A stretch of DNA of 64,000 nt from Apostichopus japonicus (lineage: Eukaryota > Echinodermata > Holothuroidea > Aspidochirotida > Stichopodidae). Shown one piece after another: positions 49,091 to 63,900 of this stretch. Position 1 is the stretch's first letter. Every line of letters begins with the position of its first letter. The stretch spans positions 13,352,001 through 13,416,000 of the forward strand of contig NC_092573.1 of NCBI RefSeq assembly GCF_037975245.1, in the 5' to 3' direction. Below the pieces are notes generated by a model. The model was not told the origin of the DNA and searched no databases. It saw only the letters and a program-made list of their open reading frames with translations. A program made the translations under genes and the position numbers.

Positions 49091-51046
49091 CAATGCTGAC
49101 ATATTGTGCACACAAAATTAAACTGCCGCATGCAACCATCACAGTAGTCTACTGCTGTACACATGTAAGTAAAGGTTTAGTAGCTACAGCGTGATAGTCT
49201 GACGTCTATCTTGTCCGTGCGCGCATGCAAACAGTGATACAAGAGCGCTCACAAGAATATCAGCACAAAATCAGAAGCGCGCGCTCCGAAATATTTGTCT
49301 GCATTGCATGCTGTACGTACATAATACCTCCGTGCGCGCGTGTGCGTTGATCTATATACGAGTGTTTACTATACCGTCATACACAGTGGATTTTCAATGG
49401 AAAATATTTGTTGTCATTTTGTAGGCGTTCATATCAACACGTACTGTACTGTACTGGGCAGTTCTCTCTCCATTGCAAGCAGTGTAGTCTAGACGTTGGA
49501 TATATCTTGACGTCGTTCTTCGCCTTAATATAGTTGTTCGAACGACTCCAATGACGGCCGGGGTTGCAGAGAAGAAAAGGACGACATTTGAAGACAGAGT
49601 AAACATAACGTGATTACGGTTAGTGATATTTTACATTACCCGAAGTTGTCTGAATGCATGTATGTCTGTCTGTGAAGTTAGCATATGTATAGTCTGCAAC
49701 GTATACCTAGTCTAGGCCTATCAGTATATGCCTTACTTTTGACTTCAGTTTTATGCACAACGAGAACAGTGTTACGTCATGGACATGTACCTATTGGCAA
49801 CTGAGGCATTTTGACGGCACTTATGCTTTCTGGATCAGTGTAGAAAAGTCTGTAGGAGAGTTAAAATATGTTCGGTCGGATTGCGCCAGTAATATGTCGG
49901 TTACTTCTTGTATAGGTGCCAGACGTGGCACGAGAAGTTGAGAGCGCCACCGATGGTCATCTTCTACATGTCATCTATCCATTAGCGGCAGGGCTATTAT
50001 TCACGATGTTACCATAGCAATGGAGCGTTAGATTCGAAACGGAGCTATTTTTAAACGAATATACAAGTCCGATGGAATTGTCGTGAATTTCATATTTGTT
50101 TTGGTCATAATACGTTAAACATAGAGCAAAAGCTAGAAATTAGATATAGACTTATTCGACAATGAGTAAAGTTTACCAGTAGAAAGTCCTAGTATGTCAT
50201 AATTGAATCCTCCACGCTACTAGGTTTTATTCTCGGCTATGTCTGCTGTATCCGCATGATCTGCTTTGTGTACCGTCATGAATACCGCACATTTCGATCG
50301 TTTTTAATGCACGGAGAGCTCGTGGCATTGTTTATCACGTTACCGTACTTGTTTGTATCACACTGTCTTTCAAACGCCTGCCTCAGTAAATCAGCATTTA
50401 AGAAATGTTAAGTTGTTCTAACAGGAGCATAGCTCTTTCCACACTTAACTGTTTATAATATAAAGGCTAAGTAATGACACAACATTCCCGAAGAACAAAT
50501 ATCATCAAGCTTGTCAGAAAAGATGTCGCGGTGGCCTTACACTGTACAAAAGAAGCATTTCTTTTTGCAGGTACAGTTTTCGTCCTTATGAATACTTTCA
50601 TTCAAATTTCCAGTGAAAGGCGACGAGCGAGACAGAAATCAAATTTACCACTCAGGTCTTAAGTTCCGAATCGGTTTCTATTGACAAGTTGTGCAAAATA
50701 TTGCAATGACCTACTTTGTTTACGCGAAACAAAATACCAAAATAGAGACAAACACCCCCCCCCCCCTAAAAACAAAACAAAAAACAGACAAACAAAGCGA
50801 AACAAACTTAAAACACCATGCATAGACATGCAGATATCAACAACACCCCAAATATTAATAATAATAATAAAAACATAAAATAAAATATTGCTTCGGCGGG
50901 GAGTCGAACCTAGGCAGACATGAGCATATATATTTAACCTTGAATAAAATGCGATAACTAAGCGAGAAAAAGACGAATAAAAAAAGGCAATAATAAATTT
51001 ATATCATTATATTATAAAATTGAAGACAGAAAGCTAAAATTAACAA

Positions 51047-51093
51047 GAGATTACGCCTCATCGAGGCCATGGTTTCACTGAACGTTGAACATC
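51047..51093 (-). ncRNA. Candidate structured RNA, truncated by gap in R11
   Basis: Only the 3' part (phases 581 down to about 535) remains before the N run, so the closing stem has lost its partner strand. The truncation is an assembly gap, not a shown biological break. Confidence 0.3.
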
Positions 51094-51193
51094 NNNNNNN
51101 NNNNNNNNNNNNNNNNNNNNNNNNNNNNNNNNNNNNNNNNNNNNNNNNNNNNNNNNNNNNNNNNNNNNNNNNNNNNNNNNNNNNNNNNNNNNN
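51094..51193. other. Assembly gap of exactly 100 N within the array
   Basis: Comparison with the next intact copy (53862-54470) shows the gap stands for about 609 bp if the copy is normal. The missing stretch holds most of the structured RNA candidate, the triple homopolymer tract and the unit boundary. Orientation is the same on both sides. The right edge falls inside the 8-bp hairpin of the unit. Confidence 0.98.
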
Positions 51194-54100
51194 GAACAGT
51201 TAAGAAATTCTGTGTTTTAATCTGGATATGTTTCTCCGTGCGAGCGGACGGTTCAGTGTGCTTAACTTGCTCCTCTTCTAGCTCAAAGTCTAAACTGCGT
51301 CATGATATAGAAATGTGCATGCACCCTGGCAGGCCAAGCCCTGATCAGATACCAACGTGGGGGTATGATTTGTCAGTTGACAACTTCTAGCTATACTTTA
51401 GCGGACCCTAAACGTGACGGACTTAGTACTGTGTAAGATAATGGAAGGATTACTTCTGGTACGACACCTACAACAGCTATAAAATAGAAAGCTCCTGATT
51501 AAAACCCTAAGAGGGCTGCCAACCGTGACTGAAATAAACACCGTCGCGTTCTGACTTTACAGGGATGATAAAGGCCAGTCTCTTAACATTATAACATTAG
51601 CAATTCCGTTAGATTTGTACAGTTTTTCTGATCATAGAATAGTCACAATACTACGGTGGCTTAATAGGGACATAGGAAAGGAAACAAGTCTGCTCAAATC
51701 TGAAAATTTGGACTTTTTGTCTCTACTTTTGGACTTTTGTTTTTGGATCTAAATTTTGAAGGGAAAAAAAGAGGCAACGTTTGAGATAAAAAGACAACAT
51801 TGTGAGATTTGGGGACACTGTTTTTCTTTCCTATGTCCTTATTAAGCCACCGTACAATGCTGACATATTGTGCACACAAAATTAAACTGCCGCATGCAAC
51901 CATCACAGTAGTCTACTGCTGTACACATGTAAGTAAAGGTTTAGTAGCTACAGCGTGATAGTCTGACGTCTATCTTGTCCGTGCGCGCATGCAAACAGTG
52001 ATACAAGAGCGCTCACAAGAATATCAGCACAAAATCAGAAGCGCGCGCTCCGAAATATTTGTCTGCATTGCATGCTGTACGTACATAATACCTCCGTGCG
52101 CGCGTGTGCGTTGATCTATATACGAGTGTTTACTATACCGTCATACACAGTGGATTTTCAATGGAAAATATTTGTTGTCATTTTGTAGGCGTTCATATCA
52201 ACACGTACTGTACTGTACTGGGCAGTTCTCTCTCCATTGCAAGCAGTGTAGTCTAGACGTTGGATATATCTTGACGTCGTTCTTCGCCTTAATATAGTTG
52301 TTCGAACGACTCCAATGACGGCCCGGGGTTGCAGAGAAGAAAAGGACGACATTTGAAGACAGAGTAAACATAACGTGATTACGGTTAGTGATATTTTACA
52401 TTACCCGAAGTTGTCTGAATGCATGTATGTCTGTCTGTGAAGTTAGCATATGTATAGTCTGCAACGTATACCTAGTCTAGGCCTATCAGTATATGCCTTA
52501 CTTTTGACTTCAGTTTTATGCACAACGAGAACAGTGTTACGTCATGGACATGTACCTATTGGCAACTGAGGCATTTTGACGGCACTTAATGCTTTCTGGG
52601 ATCAGTGTAGAAAAGTCTGTAGGAGAGTTAAAATATGTTCGGTCGGGATTGCGCCAGTAATATGTCGGTTACTTCTTGTATAGGTGCCAGACGTGGCACG
52701 AGAAGTTGAGAGCGCCACCGATGGTCATCTTCTACATGTCATCTATCCATTAGCGGCAGGGCTATTATTCACGATGTTACCATAGCAATGGAGCGTTAGA
52801 TTCGAAACGGAGCTATTTTTAAACGAATATACAAGTCCGATGGAATTGTCGTGAATTTCATATTTGTTTTGGTCATAATACGTTAAACATAGAGCAAAAG
52901 CTAGAAATTAGATATAGATTTATTCGACAATGAGTAAAGTTTACCAGTAGAAAGTCCTAGTATGTCATAATTGAATCCTCCACGCTACTAGGTTTTATTC
53001 TCGGCTATGTCTGCTGTATCCGCATGATCTGCTTTGTGTACCGTCATGAATACCGCACATTTCGATCGTTTTTAATGCACGGAGAGCTCGTGGCATTGTT
53101 TATCACGTTACCGTACTTGTTTGTATCACACTGTCTTTCAAACGCCTGCCTCAGTAAATCAGCATTTAAGAAATGTTAAGTTGTTCTAACAGGAGCATAG
53201 CTCTTTCCACACTTAACTGTTTATAATATAAAGGCTAAGTAATGACACAACATTCCCGAAGAACAAATATCATCAAGCTTGTCAGAAAAGATGTCGCGGT
53301 GGCCTTACACTGTACAAAAGAAGCATTTCTTTTTGCAGGTACAGTTTTCGTCCTTATGAATACTTTCATTCAAATTTCCAGTGAAAGGCGACGAGCGAGA
53401 CAGAAATCAAATTTACCACTCAGGTCTTAAGTTCCGAATCGGTTTCTATTGACAAGTTGTGCAAAATATTGCAATGACCTACTTTGTTTACGCGAAACAA
53501 AATACCAAAATAGAGACAAACACCCCCCCCCCCCTAAAAACAAAACAAAAAACAGACAAACAAAGCGAAACAAACTTAAAACACCATGCATAGACATGCA
53601 GATATCAACAACACCCCAAATATTAATAATAATAATAAAAACATAAAATAAAATATTGCTTCGGCGGGGAGTCGAACCTAGGCAGACATGAGCATATATA
53701 TTTAACCTTGAATAAAATGCGATAACTAAGCGAGAAAAAGACGAATAAAAAAAGGCAATAATAAATTTATATCATTATATTATAAAATTGAAGACAGAAA
53801 GCTAAAATTAACAAGAGATTACGCCTCATCGAGGCCATGGTTTCACTGAACGTTGAACATCAACCCAGTCCGAATCGACGTGAGCCCTCCATTGCAAGTC
53901 AGCTAGCCCACTTCTGGCCCGAAGGCCGGACTCTAAACGTAATCTCCCGGATGCTTTTGCGAACTAAGGGAGGATACGGAATTGGGATCCTAGGCCCGTG
54001 TAAAAATTCCACCTTGGCGATGCCATTATAAACAAAGCAGTGTCTGTCATCCGATCGGCGCGATTCACACAGCCTGACAACAAACACCGACGCGCAGTGC

Positions 54101-54395
54101 TGTCTTCCAACCGTTCAGGCCACCACGCCAGCCTGGTGATTCTTGGGTCGAAATAATACTTAGAGTTCCAGATTCTTCCAAAACAATGTGATATGAATGC
54201 ATACCATGCCCCAATTGGAGTATTGTACATTCGCACAAAAGTTTAACCGTGAAAAAAAAAAAAAAACGGAAAAAAAAAACGAAAAAAAAAAAAACACGAA
54301 AAGATAAGTAAAGCACACAGACACACACGAGACGTAAAATGACCTAACGCAGTGCTTGTTTTGGCATATTTCCAGTCACCACGATCGTTTTGAAT
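51194..54395 (-). repeat. Repeat unit R12, first 75 bp lost to gap
   Basis: 3202 bp remain. The rest is standard, including a C tract of 12. Confidence 0.95.
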
Positions 54396-57300
54396 GTCTT
54401 GATGTGGAACTTGCGCATAATTCAAAGTAGAGGTGATGTGCAAATAAGGAGGATTCAAGGAGGTGACACAGAACAGTTAAGAAATTCTGTGTTTTAATCT
54501 GGATATGTTTCTCCGTGCGAGCGGACGGTTCAGTGTGCTTAACTTGCTCCTCTTCTAGCTCAAAGTCTAAACTGCGTCATGATATAGAAATGTGCATGCA
54601 CCCTGGCAGGCCAAGCCCTGATCAGATACCAACGTGGGGGTATGATTTGTCAGTTGACAACTTCTAGCTATACTTTAGCGGACCCTAAACGTGACGGACT
54701 TAGTACTGTGTAAGATAATGGAAGGATTACTTCTGGTACGACACCTACAACAGCTATAAAATAGAAAGCTCCTGATTAAAACCCTAAGAGGGCTGCCAAC
54801 CGTGACTGAAATAAACACCGTCGCGTTCTGACTTTACAGGGATGATAAAGGCCAGTCTCTTAACATTATAACATTAGCAATTCCGTTAGATTTGTACAGT
54901 TTTTCTGATCATAGAATAGTCACAATACTACGGTGGCTTAATAGGGACATAGGAAAGGAAACAAGTCTGCTCAAATCTGAAAATTTGGACTTTTTGTCTC
55001 TACTTTTGGACTTTTGTTTTTGGATCTAAATTTTGAAGGGAAAAAAAGAGGCAACGTTTGAGATAAAAAGACAACATTGTGAGATTTGGGGACACTGTTT
55101 TTCTTTCCTATGTCCTTATTAAGCCACCGTACAATGCTGACATATTGTGCACACAAAATTAAACTGCCGCATGCAACCATCACAGTAGTCTACTGCTGTA
55201 CACATGTAAGTAAAGGTTTAGTAGCTACAGCGTGATAGTCTGACGTCTATCTTGTCCGTGCGCGCATGCAAACAGTGATACAAGAGCGCTCACAAGAATA
55301 TCAGCACAAAATCAGAAGCGCGCGCTCCGAAATATTTGTCTGCATTGCATGCTGTACGTACATAATACCTCCGTGCGCGCGTGTGCGTTGATCTATATAC
55401 GAGTGTTTACTATACCGTCATACACAGTGGATTTTCAATGGAAAATATTTGTTGTCATTTTGTAGGCGTTCATATCAACACGTACTGTACTGTACTGGGC
55501 AGTTCTCTCTCCATTGCAAGCAGTGTAGTCTAGACGTTGGATATATCTTGACGTCGTTCTTCGCCTTAATATAGTTGTTCGAACGACTCCAATGACGGCC
55601 CGGGGTTGCAGAGAAGAAAAGGACGACATTTGAAGACAGAGTAAACATAACGTGATTACGGTTAGTGATATTTTACATTACCCGAAGTTGTCTGAATGCA
55701 TGTATGTCTGTCTGTGAAGTTAGCATATGTATAGTCTGCAACGTATACCTAGTCTAGGCCTATCAGTATATGCCTTACTTTTGACTTCAGTTTTATGCAC
55801 AACGAGAACAGTGTTACGTCATGGACATGTACCTATTGGCAACTGAGGCATTTTGACGGCACTTAATGCTTTCTGGGATCAGTGTAGAAAAGTCTGTAGG
55901 AGAGTTAAAATATGTTCGGTCGGGATTGCGCCAGTAATATGTCGGTTACTTCTTGTATAGGTGCCAGACGTGGCACGAGAAGTTGAGAGCGCCACCGATG
56001 GTCATCTTCTACATGTCATCTATCCATTAGCGGCAGGGCTATTATTCACGATGTTACCATAGCAATGGAGCGTTAGATTCGAAACGGAGCTATTTTTAAA
56101 CGAATATACAAGTCCGATGGAATTGTCGTGAATTTCATATTTGTTTTGGTCATAATACGTTAAACATAGAGCAAAAGCTAGAAATTAGATATAGATTTAT
56201 TCGACAATGAGTAAAGTTTACCAGTAGAAAGTCCTAGTATGTCATAATTGAATCCTCCACGCTACTAGGTTTTATTCTCGGCTATGTCTGCTGTATCCGC
56301 ATGATCTGCTTTGTGTACCGTCATGAATACCGCACATTTCGATCGTTTTTAATGCACGGAGAGCTCGTGGCATTGTTTATCACGTTACCGTACTTGTTTG
56401 TATCACACTGTCTTTCAAACGCCTGCCTCAGTAAATCAGCATTTAAGAAATGTTAAGTTGTTCTAACAGGAGCATAGCTCTTTCCACACTTAACTGTTTA
56501 TAATATAAAGGCTAAGTAATGACACAACATTCCCGAAGAACAAATATCATCAAGCTTGTCAGAAAAGATGTCGCGGTGGCCTTACACTGTACAAAAGAAG
56601 CATTTCTTTTTGCAGGTACAGTTTTCGTCCTTATGAATACTTTCATTCAAATTTCCAGTGAAAGGCGACGAGCGAGACAGAAATCAAATTTACCACTCAG
56701 GTCTTAAGTTCCGAATCGGTTTCTATTGACAAGTTGTGCAAAATATTGCAATGACCTACTTTGTTTACGCGAAACAAAATACCAAAATAGAGACAAACAC
56801 CCCCCCCCCCCTAAAAACAAAACAAAAAACAGACAAACAAAGCGAAACAAACTTAAAACACCATGCATAGACATGCAGATATCAACAACACCCCAAATAT
56901 TAATAATAATAATAAAAACATAAAATAAAATATTGCTTCGGCGGGGAGTCGAACCTAGGCAGACATGAGCATATATATTTAACCTTGAATAAAATGCGAT
57001 AACTAAGCGAGAAAAAGACGAATAAAAAAAGGCAATAATAAATTTATATCATTATATTATAAAATTGAAGACAGAAAGCTAAAATTAACAAGAGATTACG
57101 CCTCATCGAGGCCATGGTTTCACTGAACGTTGAACATCAACCCAGTCCGAATCGACGTGAGCCCTCCATTGCAAGTCAGCTAGCCCACTTCTGGCCCGAA
57201 GGCCGGACTCTAAACGTAATCTCCCGGATGCTTTTGCGAACTAAGGGAGGATACGGAATTGGGATCCTAGGCCCGTGTAAAAATTCCACCTTGGCGATGC

Positions 57301-57673
57301 CATTATAAACAAAGCAGTGTCTGTCATCCGATCGGCGCGATTCACACAGCCTGACAACAAACACCGACGCGCAGTGCTGTCTTCCAACCGTTCAGGCCAC
57401 CACGCCAGCCTGGTGATTCTTGGGTCGAAATAATACTTAGAGTTCCAGATTCTTCCAAAACAATGTGATATGAATGCATACCATGCCCCAATTGGAGTAT
57501 TGTACATTCGCACAAAAGTTTAACCGTGAAAAAAAAAAAAAAAACGGAAAAAAAAAACGAAAAAAAAAAAAACACGAAAAGATAAGTAAAGCACACAGAC
57601 ACACACGAGACGTAAAATGACCTAACGCAGTGCTTGTTTTGGCATATTTCCAGTCACCACGATCGTTTTGAAT
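54396..57673 (-). repeat. Repeat unit R13, A tract of 16
   Basis: 3278 bp. The one-base gain is in the A tract at 57529-57544 (16 instead of 15), which shifts the small open frames across it. Confidence 0.95.
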
Positions 57674-60600
57674 GTCTTGATGTGGAACTTGCGCATAATT
57701 CAAAGTAGAGGTGATGTGCAAATAAGGAGGATTCAAGGAGGTGACACAGAACAGTTAAGAAATTCTGTGTTTTAATCTGGATATGTTTCTCCGTGCGAGC
57801 GGACGGTTCAGTGTGCTTAACTTGCTCCTCTTCTAGCTCAAAGTCTAAACTGCGTCATGATATAGAAATGTGCATGCACCCTGGCAGGCCAAGCCCTGAT
57901 CAGATACCAACGTGGGGGTATGATTTGTCAGTTGACAACTTCTAGCTATACTTTAGCGGACCCTAAACGTGACGGACTTAGTACTGTGTAAGATAATGGA
58001 AGGATTACTTCTGGTACGACACCTACAACAGCTATAAAATAGAAAGCTCCTGATTAAAACCCTAAGAGGGCTGCCAACCGTGACTGAAATAAACACCGTC
58101 GCGTTCTGACTTTACAGGGATGATAAAGGCCAGTCTCTTAACATTATAACATTAGCAATTCCGTTAGATTTGTACAGTTTTTCTGATCATAGAATAGTCA
58201 CAATACTACGGTGGCTTAATAGGGACATAGGAAAGGAAACAAGTCTGCTCAAATCTGAAAATTTGGACTTTTTGTCTCTACTTTTGGACTTTTGTTTTTG
58301 GATCTAAATTTTGAAGGGAAAAAAAGAGGCAACGTTTGAGATAAAAAGACAACATTGTGAGATTTGGGGACACTGTTTTTCTTTCCTATGTCCTTATTAA
58401 GCCACCGTACAATGCTGACATATTGTGCACACAAAATTAAACTGCCGCATGCAACCATCACAGTAGTCTACTGCTGTACACATGTAAGTAAAGGTTTAGT
58501 AGCTACAGCGTGATAGTCTGACGTCTATCTTGTCCGTGCGCGCATGCAAACAGTGATACAAGAGCGCTCACAAGAATATCAGCACAAAATCAGAAGCGCG
58601 CGCTCCGAAATATTTGTCTGCATTGCATGCTGTACGTACATAATACCTCCGTGCGCGCGTGTGCGTTGATCTATATACGAGTGTTTACTATACCGTCATA
58701 CACAGTGGATTTTCAATGGAAAATATTTGTTGTCATTTTGTAGGCGTTCATATCAACACGTACTGTACTGTACTGGGCAGTTCTCTCTCCATTGCAAGCA
58801 GTGTAGTCTAGACGTTGGATATATCTTGACGTCGTTCTTCGCCTTAATATAGTTGTTCGAACGACTCCAATGACGGCCCGGGGTTGCAGAGAAGAAAAGG
58901 ACGACATTTGAAGACAGAGTAAACATAACGTGATTACGGTTAGTGATATTTTACATTACCCGAAGTTGTCTGAATGCATGTATGTCTGTCTGTGAAGTTA
59001 GCATATGTATAGTCTGCAACGTATACCTAGTCTAGGCCTATCAGTATATGCCTTACTTTTGACTTCAGTTTTATGCACAACGAGAACAGTGTTACGTCAT
59101 GGACATGTACCTATTGGCAACTGAGGCATTTTGACGGCACTTAATGCTTTCTGGGATCAGTGTAGAAAAGTCTGTAGGAGAGTTAAAATATGTTCGGTCG
59201 GGATTGCGCCAGTAATATGTCGGTTACTTCTTGTATAGGTGCCAGACGTGGCACGAGAAGTTGAGAGCGCCACCGATGGTCATCTTCTACATGTCATCTA
59301 TCCATTAGCGGCAGGGCTATTATTCACGATGTTACCATAGCAATGGAGCGTTAGATTCGAAACGGAGCTATTTTTAAACGAATATACAAGTCCGATGGAA
59401 TTGTCGTGAATTTCATATTTGTTTTGGTCATAATACGTTAAACATAGAGCAAAAGCTAGAAATTAGATATAGATTTATTCGACAATGAGTAAAGTTTACC
59501 AGTAGAAAGTCCTAGTATGTCATAATTGAATCCTCCACGCTACTAGGTTTTATTCTCGGCTATGTCTGCTGTATCCGCATGATCTGCTTTGTGTACCGTC
59601 ATGAATACCGCACATTTCGATCGTTTTTAATGCACGGAGAGCTCGTGGCATTGTTTATCACGTTACCGTACTTGTTTGTATCACACTGTCTTTCAAACGC
59701 CTGCCTCAGTAAATCAGCATTTAAGAAATGTTAAGTTGTTCTAACAGGAGCATAGCTCTTTCCACACTTAACTGTTTATAATATAAAGGCTAAGTAATGA
59801 CACAACATTCCCGAAGAACAAATATCATCAAGCTTGTCAGAAAAGATGTCGCGGTGGCCTTACACTGTACAAAAGAAGCATTTCTTTTTGCAGGTACAGT
59901 TTTCGTCCTTATGAATACTTTCATTCAAATTTCCAGTGAAAGGCGACGAGCGAGACAGAAATCAAATTTACCACTCAGGTCTTAAGTTCCGAATCGGTTT
60001 CTATTGACAAGTTGTGCAAAATATTGCAATGACCTACTTTGTTTACGCGAAACAAAATACCAAAATAGAGACAAACACCCCCCCCCCCCTAAAAACAAAA
60101 CAAAAAACAGACAAACAAAGCGAAACAAACTTAAAACACCATGCATAGACATGCAGATATCAACAACACCCCAAATATTAATAATAATAATAAAAACATA
60201 AAATAAAATATTGCTTCGGCGGGGAGTCGAACCTAGGCAGACATGAGCATATATATTTAACCTTGAATAAAATGCGATAACTAAGCGAGAAAAAGACGAA
60301 TAAAAAAAGGCAATAATAAATTTATATCATTATATTATAAAATTGAAGACAGAAAGCTAAAATTAACAAGAGATTACGCCTCATCGAGGCCATGGTTTCA
60401 CTGAACGTTGAACATCAACCCAGTCCGAATCGACGTGAGCCCTCCATTGCAAGTCAGCTAGCCCACTTCTGGCCCGAAGGCCGGACTCTAAACGTAATCT
60501 CCCGGATGCTTTTGCGAACTAAGGGAGGATACGGAATTGGGATCCTAGGCCCGTGTAAAAATTCCACCTTGGCGATGCCATTATAAACAAAGCAGTGTCT

Positions 60601-60950
60601 GTCATCCGATCGGCGCGATTCACACAGCCTGACAACAAACACCGACGCGCAGTGCTGTCTTCCAACCGTTCAGGCCACCACGCCAGCCTGGTGATTCTTG
60701 GGTCGAAATAATACTTAGAGTTCCAGATTCTTCCAAAACAATGTGATATGAATGCATACCATGCCCCAATTGGAGTATTGTACATTCGCACAAAAGTTTA
60801 ACCGTGAAAAAAAAAAAAAAACGGAAAAAAAAAACGAAAAAAAAAAAAACACGAAAAGATAAGTAAAGCACACAGACACACACGAGACGTAAAATGACCT
60901 AACGCAGTGCTTGTTTTGGCATATTTCCAGTCACCACGATCGTTTTGAAT
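57674..60950 (-). repeat. Repeat unit R14
   Basis: Standard 3277-bp copy. Confidence 0.97.
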
Positions 60951-63900
60951 GTCTTGATGTGGAACTTGCGCATAATTCAAAGTAGAGGTGATGTGCAAAT
61001 AAGGAGGATTCAAGGAGGTGACACAGAACAGTTAAGAAATTCTGTGTTTTAATCTGGATATGTTTCTCCGTGCGAGCGGACGGTTCAGTGTGCTTAACTT
61101 GCTCCTCTTCTAGCTCAAAGTCTAAACTGCGTCATGATATAGAAATGTGCATGCACCCTGGCAGGCCAAGCCCTGATCAGATACCAACGTGGGGGTATGA
61201 TTTGTCAGTTGACAACTTCTAGCTATACTTTAGCGGACCCTAAACGTGACGGACTTAGTACTGTGTAAGATAATGGAAGGATTACTTCTGGTACGACACC
61301 TACAACAGCTATAAAATAGAAAGCTCCTGATTAAAACCCTAAGAGGGCTGCCAACCGTGACTGAAATAAACACCGTCGCGTTCTGACTTTACAGGGATGA
61401 TAAAGGCCAGTCTCTTAACATTATAACATTAGCAATTCCGTTAGATTTGTACAGTTTTTCTGATCATAGAATAGTCACAATACTACGGTGGCTTAATAGG
61501 GACATAGGAAAGGAAACAAGTCTGCTCAAATCTGAAAATTTGGACTTTTTGTCTCTACTTTTGGACTTTTGTTTTTGGATCTAAATTTTGAAGGGAAAAA
61601 AAGAGGCAACGTTTGAGATAAAAAGACAACATTGTGAGATTTGGGGACACTGTTTTTCTTTCCTATGTCCTTATTAAGCCACCGTACAATGCTGACATAT
61701 TGTGCACACAAAATTAAACTGCCGCATGCAACCATCACAGTAGTCTACTGCTGTACACATGTAAGTAAAGGTTTAGTAGCTACAGCGTGATAGTCTGACG
61801 TCTATCTTGTCCGTGCGCGCATGCAAACAGTGATACAAGAGCGCTCACAAGAATATCAGCACAAAATCAGAAGCGCGCGCTCCGAAATATTTGTCTGCAT
61901 TGCATGCTGTACGTACATAATACCTCCGTGCGCGCGTGTGCGTTGATCTATATACGAGTGTTTACTATACCGTCATACACAGTGGATTTTCAATGGAAAA
62001 TATTTGTTGTCATTTTGTAGGCGTTCATATCAACACGTACTGTACTGTACTGGGCAGTTCTCTCTCCATTGCAAGCAGTGTAGTCTAGACGTTGGATATA
62101 TCTTGACGTCGTTCTTCGCCTTAATATAGTTGTTCGAACGACTCCAATGACGGCCCGGGGTTGCAGAGAAGAAAAGGACGACATTTGAAGACAGAGTAAA
62201 CATAACGTGATTACGGTTAGTGATATTTTACATTACCCGAAGTTGTCTGAATGCATGTATGTCTGTCTGTGAAGTTAGCATATGTATAGTCTGCAACGTA
62301 TACCTAGTCTAGGCCTATCAGTATATGCCTTACTTTTGACTTCAGTTTTATGCACAACGAGAACAGTGTTACGTCATGGACATGTACCTATTGGCAACTG
62401 AGGCATTTTGACGGCACTTAATGCTTTCTGGGATCAGTGTAGAAAAGTCTGTAGGAGAGTTAAAATATGTTCGGTCGGGATTGCGCCAGTAATATGTCGG
62501 TTACTTCTTGTATAGGTGCCAGACGTGGCACGAGAAGTTGAGAGCGCCACCGATGGTCATCTTCTACATGTCATCTATCCATTAGCGGCAGGGCTATTAT
62601 TCACGATGTTACCATAGCAATGGAGCGTTAGATTCGAAACGGAGCTATTTTTAAACGAATATACAAGTCCGATGGAATTGTCGTGAATTTCATATTTGTT
62701 TTGGTCATAATACGTTAAACATAGAGCAAAAGCTAGAAATTAGATATAGATTTATTCGACAATGAGTAAAGTTTACCAGTAGAAAGTCCTAGTATGTCAT
62801 AATTGAATCCTCCACGCTACTAGGTTTTATTCTCGGCTATGTCTGCTGTATCCGCATGATCTGCTTTGTGTACCGTCATGAATACCGCACATTTCGATCG
62901 TTTTTAATGCACGGAGAGCTCGTGGCATTGTTTATCACGTTACCGTACTTGTTTGTATCACACTGTCTTTCAAACGCCTGCCTCAGTAAATCAGCATTTA
63001 AGAAATGTTAAGTTGTTCTAACAGGAGCATAGCTCTTTCCACACTTAACTGTTTATAATATAAAGGCTAAGTAATGACACAACATTCCCGAAGAACAAAT
63101 ATCATCAAGCTTGTCAGAAAAGATGTCGCGGTGGCCTTACACTGTACAAAAGAAGCATTTCTTTTTGCAGGTACAGTTTTCGTCCTTATGAATACTTTCA
63201 TTCAAATTTCCAGTGAAAGGCGACGAGCGAGACAGAAATCAAATTTACCACTCAGGTCTTAAGTTCCGAATCGGTTTCTATTGACAAGTTGTGCAAAATA
63301 TTGCAATGACCTACTTTGTTTACGCGAAACAAAATACCAAAATAGAGACAAACACCCCCCCCCCCTAAAAACAAAACAAAAAACAGACAAACAAAGCGAA
63401 ACAAACTTAAAACACCATGCATAGACATGCAGATATCAACAACACCCCAAATATTAATAATAATAATAAAAACATAAAATAAAATATTGCTTCGGCGGGG
63501 AGTCGAACCTAGGCAGACATGAGCATATATATTTAACCTTGAATAAAATGCGATAACTAAGCGAGAAAAAGACGAATAAAAAAAGGCAATAATAAATTTA
63601 TATCATTATATTATAAAATTGAAGACAGAAAGCTAAAATTAACAAGAGATTACGCCTCATCGAGGCCATGGTTTCACTGAACGTTGAACATCAACCCAGT
63701 CCGAATCGACGTGAGCCCTCCATTGCAAGTCAGCTAGCCCACTTCTGGCCCGAAGGCCGGACTCTAAACGTAATCTCCCGGATGCTTTTGCGAACTAAGG
63801 GAGGATACGGAATTGGGATCCTAGGCCCGTGTAAAAATTCCACCTTGGCGATGCCATTATAAACAAAGCAGTGTCTGTCATCCGATCGGCGCGATTCACA

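Larger units (their letters stand above)
48357..51093 (-). repeat. Repeat unit R11, six 1-base deletions, cut by gap
   Basis: Carries the phase-1477 variant at 50151. It lacks one base near 48648, 48982, 49559, 49823, 49833 and 49878. Each loss shortens a run of two or three identical bases. The copy stops at the second gap, losing about its last 534 bp. No other unit has such a cluster. Confidence 0.95.
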
